The notes under the pieces are model-generated. The model saw only the letters and a list, made by a program, of their open reading frames with translations. It made no database searches and was not told where the DNA came from. Both the position numbers and the translations under genes were made by a program. A stretch of 17,291 nt of DNA from Pseudomonadota bacterium (GTDB lineage: Bacteria; Bdellovibrionota; Bacteriovoracia; Bacteriovoracales; Bacteriovoracaceae), in NCBI GenBank assembly GCA_023432655.1, contig JAEYUK010000241.1:1-17291 (forward strand), given 5' to 3'. Shown in pieces: positions 1-5,866 of the stretch; the first letter of the stretch is position 1; each line of letters opens with the position of its first letter.

Positions 1-14
1 CTATTGGGTAGTTG

Positions 15-236
15 TCAGACTCTAAAGTTTCGCTTGAACCCTGGAGAAAGTCTTTGTCCCATTGACGTGGCGAAGATCTTCTGAGCAAAAAGCCAGAATG
101 CAATGACTCCCAAAAAAATCCAAAATAAGAGTCGATTATTTCCACGATAAGAAACGACGGGTGATGTTACTGTTTCGATCATAATGGGAAGTTTAGGTAT
201 CGCCTTTTCAAGAAAGCTTTGGGATTCACGCTCCAA
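15..236 (-). CDS. Small single-pass membrane protein, possibly a gene remnant
   Basis: A 73-residue ORF with one clear hydrophobic segment near residues 36-55 (rich in Leu, Phe, Ile and Trp) and a basic tail ending RNFRV. I recognise no family. The only available start at this position is TTG and no Shine-Dalgarno sequence precedes it. The same frame continues upstream across a TAA at 282-284 to an ATG at 345-347, so this may be the C-terminal part of a longer gene with a nonsense mutation rather than an intact gene. Function is unknown. It lies in the same decayed stretch as the broken ORF6N gene. Confidence 0.35.
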   Translation of the reverse strand: MERESQSFLEKAIPKLPIMIETVTSPVVSYRGNNRLLFWIFLGVIAFWLFAQKIFATSMGQRLSPGFKRNFRV

Positions 237-415
237 TTGGAATCTATCATTGAAGAAAGAATGAATGTCAGTGAGTTCGCATTACGTGGTGAATGTAGAT
301 AATGGCGCCCCAATGGGTGAACTAATACTAACTTTTCGGTTCAACATACAGATTATTCGAGGTTCCAATCTAGCACCTCAATCATGTACAAAAACCCTAC
401 ATTTCGGCTGCTTAC

Positions 416-448
416 AAACTTGAAGTGCCAATTTGGCACATCAAGTTT
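416..448. repeat. 33-bp near-perfect palindrome, possible terminator hairpin
   Basis: Two 16-base arms around a single central base, with one mismatch; the inner core is GTGCCAA-T-TTGGCAC. It begins 6 bases downstream of the ORF6N reading frame's stop, the usual position for a terminator. Neither flank has a long T-run (the minus-strand side continues GTTTGT), so intrinsic termination is plausible but not certain. It could instead be a protein-binding dyad. Confidence 0.55.
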
Positions 449-454
449 ATTTAT

Positions 455-969
455 TTAATCATCTTTAAGACCAATTTTCTTCTTGGTTGAAGGCAACTTG
501 GTATCAACGGTTAGTTCAATCGCATCCAACCTTTCAAAAACAACTTTAAAAATTTTATTTGTCCCCGACTCCAATCTACTCATTCTTTCATTTAAACCTT
601 TTTCAAGAAGAAGAAAACTTCTGAGCTTTGTAAAAATTCTTATTATGGCTATGTTAATAAGTATCGCTTTATCTGAATTAAGCACGCTTGAAAGCATGGC
701 TACTCCATTTTCTGTAAAAACGTATGGGTTCTTTCTTGGTCCGCCGTATTGTTCAAATGTGTTTTAATCTTTTGGATTTCTCTAAATTCCTCAGAAATTA
801 ATTGGAACATAAAGTCTTCAGGAAATCGCAGCGCGTTTCTCCTCACTTGCCTATTCAGTTGTTTGGTTTCGACATCATATAAATCCGCAAGGTCAGAATC
901 CAACATAACTTTCTGACCACGTACCACATAAATCATATTTTCTATTTTAGACAAACTAACATCGTTCAT
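455..969 (-). pseudogene. ORF6N-domain (phage-type DNA-binding) protein, frameshifted
   Basis: Two adjacent frames together make one ORF6N protein. The upstream part (700-969, 89 aa) carries the family signature: a valine/methionine-rich start, MLDSDLADLYDVETKQLNRQ, then RFPEDFMFQL. The downstream part (455-697) carries the matching C-terminal half, with GVAMLSSVLNSDKAI, an INIAIIRIF segment and a charged coiled coil. Conserved residues linking them (GGPRKNPYVFTENGVAML) are encoded in the second frame ahead of its first ATG, so the break lies near 754-758, where one missing base would turn CAT-TTG-AAC into CAT-TTN-GAA. The 515-nt span plus one base gives a 171-residue protein, normal for the family. 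A good GGAG ribosome site precedes the ATG at 967-969. ORF6N proteins occur in phages and integrated elements. A sequencing error is the main alternative to a real mutation. Confidence 0.85.
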
Positions 970-976
970 GTTTTCT

Positions 977-991
977 CCATTTTAAAAATGG
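977..991. promoter_or_regulatory. 15-bp palindrome overlapping the ORF6N ribosome site, possible operator
   Basis: CCATTTT and AAAATGG arms of 7 bases flank one central base, and the ORF6N gene's GGAG ribosome site abuts one arm. A dyad here could be an operator for self-repression or an RNA hairpin that hides the ribosome site. This is inference from position and symmetry only. Confidence 0.25.
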
Positions 992-1070
992 TTGAACTTA
1001 CATATTCAAGAATCGAATGAGGAAGTTGGAAGCGAAATGAACAAAGAGATTTTTCAGATATGAATAAAAA

Positions 1071-1147
1071 TGGCGCACCCTGAGAGATTCGAACTCCCGA
1101 CCAATTGGTTCGAAGCCAACTACTCTATCCAGCTGAGCTAAGGGTGC
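1071..1147 (-). tRNA. tRNA-Arg (anticodon UCG)
   Basis: Full cloverleaf on the minus strand. The acceptor stem is GCACCCT paired with AGGGTGC, and the D stem GCTC pairs with GAGT. The anticodon stem GTTGG/CCAAT carries the loop CTTCGAA, so positions 34-36 read TCG (decodes CGA). The T stem GGGAG/CTCTC has a TTCGAAT loop. The discriminator is G and the CCA end is encoded (1071-1073), followed by a run of T. The D stem closes with one G-U pair. Confidence 0.95.
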
Positions 1148-1156
1148 GTTGCTAGT

Positions 1157-1186
1157 AATTTACTCTACCTACTGGCTTCTTGGCAA
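1157..1186 (-). promoter_or_regulatory. Probable promoter of tRNA-Arg
   Basis: Reading the minus strand, TTGCCA (1181-1186) and TAAATT (1157-1162) are separated by 18 bases and end about 9 bases before the mature tRNA 5' end. This fits a sigma-70-type promoter with a very short 5' leader. Confidence 0.45.
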
Positions 1187-1219
1187 AATTATTATGAATT
1201 AACGCTGTGAAAAAGGCAT

Positions 1220-1247
1220 AAAAAAAGGGGAAGCCGAAGCCTCCCCT
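1220..1247 (-). terminator. Intrinsic terminator of the LysM operon
   Basis: On the minus strand a GC-rich stem, GGGGAGGC pairing with GCTTCCCC (one G-U pair), closes on a TTCG tetraloop and is followed by seven T. It lies 11 bases past the stop codon of the LysM gene. This is a textbook rho-independent terminator. Confidence 0.93.
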
Positions 1248-1257
1248 GCTGCTATTT

Positions 1258-3495
1258 TTACTGTTCTCGTTTTTCGACATTCAGAAGTTCGTCGATTTCT
1301 TCCACATCAAACTCGGTGAGACCGAATGGATTGTCTTTAGAGTTCAGATCTTCGTCGATATAACGTTTTCCGAGGTTCTCCTCAATCTCATCCAGGGATT
1401 CCTGGTCGATGTTTTTACGCTTCTTTTCGATCTCATTGAGGTTTTCATTCTCAAGAAGCTTGTCTTCATCTAGTTTGGCATCATTAAGAATTGTTTCGGC
1501 CTGTTCGATTTCATTTTCCAGGCGTTCAAGAGCTTTAAGATCTCTTTCAGAGTCTTTAATCACCGATCTTTCTCTTTCCTGGCGCTCTAGTTCGGCCAAT
1601 TCATCTTCGGTCAGTTGAATTTTATCGGCCTGCTTAAGAAGATCGTCATTTAAGTTCTCAAGATTGAGTTCCACGTCCAACTCTTCTAAGGCCTTGCCGC
1701 CCATGAGTTCTTTTTCGCCCGTTAGCTGCGCTCGTTTAGCATTTCTCTCACGAAGGTTTGCCTCTTTGGTCTTGGTGATAGCAATGTCCCCTGGGCTGAA
1801 ATAGCGAACTGATTTCGTAATGAGTGCCGTAGCAAAATTATCTGTCAGCGTGATAACTGTCAGTTCGGCTAACTTGTAGGTCGGCTGATCAGTAATATTT
1901 TTATTTGTGAGTCTATCTTTAAATCCATAGACATCCAGAACGTTACCCATCTCCAGTCCGTCGGCCCGTCCACGATCAAGATAGACGACATCACCAAAAC
2001 TCATCATTGACTGATTATTTTCATAGGGGGCCAGAATTGCAGCTTCCACAATCCGAGAATTATAAGAGCGAGTGATACGGCTAATCTTCGGGGTATAGGC
2101 CGTGATACGATCGCCACGCTGAGGAGTTCCTGCCACTTCAACGAACTCTACTTCCCACTTATTTTGGATTTTTCTAATAAGTTTAATCTGGGCCACAATT
2201 GTATATTTATAGCCTTCACGATCCGAGTTTGGATTTTTTACTTTCCCCCCTGAAGAGTAGACAGAGAAGAGGTCCCCAGGAAGAGCATTAATGCTTTCAT
2301 CAAATTGCACGTAAGCACGATCCGTTTTACCAAAGAAGATATTCTCATCGGGACCGTTCACGATTGAACCAAAATCCTGAACGATATTAGTAGATACGAA
2401 CGTACTTAAGTAGAACCCTTCTTTGAAGGAATAGAAAATTCTCGAGTTCTTATCAAACCCCGACTTATCATAATTCTGCGGAATAACGATATCGAAGTCG
2501 TTCCGAGGCGGTTCATAGCTCTCATACTCTCGGTTAAGGGCTTCTTCCCCGGCCTTGGTCAAATCTTCCATGGTTTCTTCAGAAGCATACTGAAAGAAAA
2601 CACCTTGTTTTTCAAGGTTGGCCTTTTCATCCACCCAAGGTGGCTTCGCATCTTCACCAAAGTTAGTCAGATCCGATGGGTTAGCATTACCAATCGCCCC
2701 AGGAACCGCATTGATTTCATCCTGAGTGAAAGTTCCCAGCTTCACTTCCGGGGCTTTTGAGCCACTTCCAGTAGTGAACGAAAGAACCATACCAGGTTCG
2801 ATAAAGTGAGGGTTAGTAATGAAACTATTGAGGGACCAGATTTTTGGATAATAGTGACCAGTTCCGAAAATTCTTTTTGAGATTTTAAATAACCAATCAT
2901 CTTTAACGACTGTGTAGGTTTCAGCTTTGGCGGCAGTGGCGACTTCGTTCCATTCGGTATCAGAAATCTGCCCGTGAATGTTTTGCGCCATGGTCAGGAG
3001 CTCACGTTCTTCTTTGCCTACATCAAAAGCCGTTGTATCAATTTGCGGCACACTTTTAGCTGCAGTTTCTTTAGGAGTGATCTCGCCCTTTAGATCTTCT
3101 TTAATACTTTCCAGGTCATCTGTTTTTTCTGGAGCCGCGATGGATTCAACTTTAATTGTTTCATCAATCGAAGGGAAAGTTTCAACAGTACCTTCCGTTG
3201 ACTCTTCACTTGCCGTCTCTATTTTATTATCCAGATTTTCTGCAGGAAGTGGTTCTAATTCTTCCAGGGCTGGAAGATCGCTGTCCAACTCTACTGTTTC
3301 CGAAGAGATTGGTTCAACAGTGAGAGATTCAAGGTCATTAGTCTCATTAACCTCTTTGACTTCTTCGAGTGGGGCCTGATTATCATTTAAGAGTGCCTGT
3401 AAATCCTCATCACTAAGATCTTCCTGTGCTCCCACAAAGGAAGCATTGGTAAGCAGGAGGGCCAGAAGGATTATTGATTTACTATCTATTCTCAC
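1258..3495 (-). CDS. Large secreted LysM-domain protein with acidic and coiled-coil regions
   Basis: 745 residues. A signal peptide (about residues 1-23, ending SFVGA) indicates export. Residues 25-150 are an acidic, Ser/Thr/Pro-rich, probably disordered segment. A LysM domain lies around 193-240 (starts ETYTVVKDDWLFKISKRIFG, ends EPGMVLSF), so the protein probably binds peptidoglycan. The middle, about 320-580, looks beta-rich and contains LysM-protein-like segments such as GDVVYLDRGRADGLEMGN. Residues about 590-745 are a charged helical coiled coil. The start is GTG with an AGGGAAA ribosome site, 11 bases after the upstream lipoprotein gene, so the two are co-transcribed. The role is unknown; a cell-wall-anchored scaffold or envelope-complex part is a reasonable inference. 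It is the last gene of its operon. Confidence 0.85.
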   Translation of the reverse strand: MRIDSKSIILLALLLTNASFVGAQEDLSDEDLQALLNDNQAPLEEVKEVNETNDLESLTVEPISSETVELDSDLPALEELEPLPAENLDNKIETASEESTEGTVETFPSIDETIKVESIAAPEKTDDLESIKEDLKGEITPKETAAKSVPQIDTTAFDVGKEERELLTMAQNIHGQISDTEWNEVATAAKAETYTVVKDDWLFKISKRIFGTGHYYPKIWSLNSFITNPHFIEPGMVLSFTTGSGSKAPEVKLGTFTQDEINAVPGAIGNANPSDLTNFGEDAKPPWVDEKANLEKQGVFFQYASEETMEDLTKAGEEALNREYESYEPPRNDFDIVIPQNYDKSGFDKNSRIFYSFKEGFYLSTFVSTNIVQDFGSIVNGPDENIFFGKTDRAYVQFDESINALPGDLFSVYSSGGKVKNPNSDREGYKYTIVAQIKLIRKIQNKWEVEFVEVAGTPQRGDRITAYTPKISRITRSYNSRIVEAAILAPYENNQSMMSFGDVVYLDRGRADGLEMGNVLDVYGFKDRLTNKNITDQPTYKLAELTVITLTDNFATALITKSVRYFSPGDIAITKTKEANLRERNAKRAQLTGEKELMGGKALEELDVELNLENLNDDLLKQADKIQLTEDELAELERQERERSVIKDSERDLKALERLENEIEQAETILNDAKLDEDKLLENENLNEIEKKRKNIDQESLDEIEENLGKRYIDEDLNSKDNPFGLTEFDVEEIDELLNVEKREQ

Positions 3496-3506
3496 TGATT
3501 TCCCTA

Positions 3507-4175
3507 TTATCTCGATTCAAAGACATCGTTAAGCATCGAGGCATACTGGTCTTTTTTATTATTAATTCCCAGTTTATCAGAGGCGGTTACCGCTCCCCTA
3601 AGAGCATCAAGCACAATTCCTGATCCAGCATTTTTATTGATCACATCTTCAAAAACCTGTAACGCCAGATCGTACTGCTCTTTACTTAGAAGCATATCGC
3701 CGATCTGGTATTTCGCACGGGCGCGAACGGCCGGAATGGCCTGAGTTTCGAGCTGTTGAAAAATCTTAGTTGCTTCTCCCGGATTGGATTGCTTCAAGGC
3801 AAGCCCACGCCGGTAAAGAGATAATTGAGATTCGATATCCGCCGGCACCTCAATTACAGAAGGAGTAGACGAAGGCGCTGGAGCAGAATCAAAAACATTG
3901 ACCGTTTCCACACCAGCGTGAGTTTTTTGTAATTCATCAATTAATGAATCCTGACTGCTGGCCGGTTTTTCTTTTAAGGTTTCGTATTTTTTAGAGAGCT
4001 CTTCATACTTTACAAGAAGTTGGTCATATTGAGCACGAGGAACGGTACGAGAAGCACGCATTTTCTTTTCATCGTCTTCGACTAATGAGCGCTCAAGATC
4101 TCGATACCATGAGCATGAACTCAGAAGTAACATCGATGTAAAGGCTATCAAACTATATTTCAAAGCGTCCTCCAT
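3507..4175 (-). CDS. Lipoprotein with coiled coil and TPR-like repeats
   Basis: Up to 222 residues. The lipobox LLSSC puts the lipidated cysteine at residue 21, so it should be membrane-anchored in the periplasm. Residues about 45-75 (QLLVKYEELSKKYETLKEK) are coiled coil. The C-terminal half resembles tetratricopeptide repeats of the YbgF/CpoB or BamD kind (RRGLALKQSNPGEATKIFQQ, YQIGDMLLSKEQYDLALQVF), which usually mediate protein contacts. The ATG at 4173-4175 has no ribosome site, whereas a GGAGG lies just after it and 4 bases ahead of TTG (4161-4163). Starting at that TTG gives a more typical lipoprotein signal, LKYSLIAFTSMLLLSSC. It is first in an operon with the LysM gene and is a likely partner of that protein. 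Confidence 0.82.
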   Translation of the reverse strand: MEDALKYSLIAFTSMLLLSSCSWYRDLERSLVEDDEKKMRASRTVPRAQYDQLLVKYEELSKKYETLKEKPASSQDSLIDELQKTHAGVETVNVFDSAPAPSSTPSVIEVPADIESQLSLYRRGLALKQSNPGEATKIFQQLETQAIPAVRARAKYQIGDMLLSKEQYDLALQVFEDVINKNAGSGIVLDALRGAVTASDKLGINNKKDQYASMLNDVFESR

Positions 4176-4195
4176 GACATAACTTCTTAAATTTT

Positions 4196-4224
4196 TTGAC
4201 TTTCCTTATATTATATCTTATTTC
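4196..4224 (+). promoter_or_regulatory. Candidate promoter of the DUF4911-like gene
   Basis: TTGACT (4196-4201) followed after 17 bases by a weak TATTTC (4219-4224) would start transcription about 19 bases before the gene. The -10 match is poor, so this is tentative. Confidence 0.3.
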
Positions 4225-4242
4225 CTTATCCGTCTTAGTCAA
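4210..4242 (-). promoter_or_regulatory. Candidate promoter of the lipoprotein-LysM operon
   Basis: On the minus strand a perfect TATAAT lies at 4210-4215. A TTGACT box lies upstream at 4237-4242, but 21 bases away, which is longer than usual. The overlapping TAAGAT gives a 16-base spacing instead. Either hexamer would give a leader of a few tens of bases. Confidence 0.45.
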
Positions 4243-4249
4243 GGAATCT

Positions 4250-4519
4250 ATGTCGCAGACCTATTTCCAGAGTAAAGAACTCTTCTATACCCGCCTCCGC
4301 GTCCCTAAGGATGAGGCCTATTTTGTTTATTTTACCTTCGAATCTAATGAGGGTCTGTGCTTTTATTCTACCGTTGATGATTCTTTAAAGGGCAGCTACC
4401 GGGATATCGACGTTAAGTGCCCTATTGAGTTCGCTGACGACCTTAAAAAACTCATTGCAAGACTCCAAACCGAAATCCGCCTGGATGTCTTGCATGAGGA
4501 AATCTTTAAAGATTCTTAA
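4250..4519 (+). CDS. Small DUF4911-like protein
   Basis: 89 residues from the ATG at 4250, which has AAGGA at 4241-4245. The frame is open further upstream but that part runs through the promoter region and encodes an unlikely hydrophobic leader. The protein has the look of the DUF4911 family: FYTRLRVPKDEAYFVYFTFE, then an EGLCFYSTVDDS stretch, then KCPIEFADDLKKLIARLQTE near the end. The family is small and has no established function. No signal peptide or membrane segment is seen, so it should be cytoplasmic. Its 3' end overlaps the converging peroxiredoxin gene by 14 bases. The family call rests on pattern memory, not an alignment. Confidence 0.7.
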   Translation: MSQTYFQSKELFYTRLRVPKDEAYFVYFTFESNEGLCFYSTVDDSLKGSYRDIDVKCPIEFADDLKKLIARLQTEIRLDVLHEEIFKDS

Positions 4520-5105
4520 AAAAATTCAAAACATCATCATGATGTGTTTTGGTATTCACCTTGTGCATCACATGGAGAACTTTACCATCTTTCCCTATCA
4601 GGAAACTTTGACGAAGAATTCCCATAAACTCTCTGCCCATAAATTTCTTAAGTCCCCAGGAGCCATACTTTTCAATCACCTCATGCTCAGGATCAGACAG
4701 AAGAGTGAAATTTAGTTTATCCCGTTCTTCAAATTTTTTAAGAGACTTTACAGGATCAGCACTGATTCCTAAGACCACGATTGAAGCTTTTTTAAGTTTA
4801 TCCTGAGAATTTCTTAACTCACAGGCCTGAACGGTACAACCCGGTGTCATTGCCTTCGGATAAAAATACACCACGACGTTTTTACCTTTAAAATCATGAA
4901 GAGAAACGGGATTTCCGTTCTGATCAGGAAGTGTGAAATCGGGGGCCTTGTCACCAGGAACGAGAGTCGGAGTTTCCACAACTCCAGCTGATTCTTTTTT
5001 AGGAACCACTTTTTTGGTGGTTGCTTTTTTTGCCACAACTTTCTTTGCAGGTACTTTTTTAGTAGTTACTTTTTTTGCAACTTTCTTTGCAACTTTCTTT
5101 GCCAT
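4506..5105 (-). CDS. bcp: Peroxiredoxin, BCP/PrxQ type, with lysine-rich N-terminal tail
   Basis: 199 residues. From about residue 48 it is a full BCP-type thiol peroxidase, which reduces hydrogen peroxide and organic hydroperoxides using thioredoxin: DKAPDFTLPDQNGNPVSLHDF, then the active site TPGCTVQACE with peroxidatic Cys90 and resolving Cys95 five residues on, then ISADPVKSLKKF and FLIGKDGKV. Typical family members are about 155 residues. The extra 40 residues at the N-terminus are almost only Lys, Ala, Val and Thr in KKV-type repeats, resembling histone H1-like tails, and have no signal-peptide character. The ribosome site AAAAAGGA overlaps the stop of the upstream metallohydrolase gene 16 bases away, so the two form an operon. 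Confidence 0.92.
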   Translation of the reverse strand: MAKKVAKKVAKKVTTKKVPAKKVVAKKATTKKVVPKKESAGVVETPTLVPGDKAPDFTLPDQNGNPVSLHDFKGKNVVVYFYPKAMTPGCTVQACELRNSQDKLKKASIVVLGISADPVKSLKKFEERDKLNFTLLSDPEHEVIEKYGSWGLKKFMGREFMGILRQSFLIGKDGKVLHVMHKVNTKTHHDDVLNFFKNL

Positions 5106-5121
5106 AATCCATTATCCTTTT

Positions 5122-5865
5122 TTACCAATGATCTCTTAATCGTCTTAGTTCTATAAATACTCTTTTTTCATCAACATGATTATTCTGGAAAATAGTATGT
5201 CGCAATTCTTCTGAATCCAGTCGAAAAAAGGGATTTACCTTTAGTTCTTCCTCTAAGGTTCCCGGAGGAAGCTCCTCGGTTTTAACATTTTGAAGCTTAC
5301 GAAGCTCCTCTTTAACCTCTTCATTATCAGGTTCAACCTTTTGAGCAAACTCCAGATTTCTTTTGCGGTAATCATGACCAGGATACAACAATGTGGATGG
5401 CGGAAGAGTTTTAAGGATCTTTTCGGTGGTTAGATAGAGCGCATTCACATCTCCTCCACCATGGCAGTTTCCTACTCCGCTATTAAAAAGCGTGTCACCC
5501 GAAAAAAGAGACCAAGGACCAGTGTTCGTTTTCCAAATAAAGACCTGATGGTCCATGGTATGCCCTGGGGTATCTACAGTTTCCAGAATATGCCCATCAT
5601 CAAGCTTAATTGATTCGGCATTCTTAAGCTTACGAACAGGTACTAAAAACTCTTCTTTGAGATAGGCATTACCCCGGATATGATCAAAGTGTTGATGAGT
5701 ATTGAGGATTCCCTTGGGGGTTAATCCATTTTTTTTGATATAATCGGCGATGGGTTCGGCTTCATAAGGATCAATGATCCAGCAGTGACCTGATTCTTTG
5801 TCATAGATCAGATAGCTGAAGTTCCGAAGCTCATTGAAAGCATAAAATTTTTTAACCAGGATCAT
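5122..5865 (-). CDS. Metallo-beta-lactamase-fold hydrolase, glyoxalase II-like
   Basis: 247 residues. All metal ligands of the glyoxalase II fold are visible: HxHxDH at residues 57-62 (THQHFDH), His102 (DTPGHT), Asp124 (FSGDTLF) and His164 (YPGHDY). The C-terminal part with NPFFRLDSEELR resembles the substrate-binding domain of hydroxyacylglutathione hydrolases, which hydrolyse S-lactoylglutathione in methylglyoxal detoxification. The second residue of the motif is Gln where classic enzymes have His. A related thioester hydrolase or persulfide dioxygenase is possible; the length and C-terminus favour glyoxalase II. It is cytoplasmic, with no signal peptide. It leads an operon with the peroxiredoxin gene, and its ATG sits 2 bases from the start of the divergent M48 gene. 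Confidence 0.85.
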   Translation of the reverse strand: MILVKKFYAFNELRNFSYLIYDKESGHCWIIDPYEAEPIADYIKKNGLTPKGILNTHQHFDHIRGNAYLKEEFLVPVRKLKNAESIKLDDGHILETVDTPGHTMDHQVFIWKTNTGPWSLFSGDTLFNSGVGNCHGGGDVNALYLTTEKILKTLPPSTLLYPGHDYRKRNLEFAQKVEPDNEEVKEELRKLQNVKTEELPPGTLEEELKVNPFFRLDSEELRHTIFQNNHVDEKRVFIELRRLRDHW

Positions 5866-5866
5866 G

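Noticed and set aside
301..308. AATGGCGC shared with the tRNA-Arg 3' end, as a possible attachment-site repeat
   Set aside because: The match is only 8 bases and diverges straight afterwards; that length is expected by chance.
483..767. 94-codon plus-strand ORF
   Set aside because: It lies antisense to the ORF6N gene, whose two halves match a known family across this exact interval.
2978..3379. 133-codon serine-rich plus-strand ORF
   Set aside because: Shadow of the acidic region of the LysM gene; the Ser/Arg-rich composition is what the reverse complement of Glu/Asp-rich codons gives, and no ribosome site is present.
4425..4715. 96-codon plus-strand ORF
   Set aside because: It overlaps both the DUF4911-like gene and the peroxiredoxin gene and has no family resemblance.
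5739..5744. TATAAT as promoter of the M48 protease gene
   Set aside because: Perfect -10 match, but the only upstream hexamer (TTGGGG) is 19 bases away and weak; kept as a note rather than a feature.
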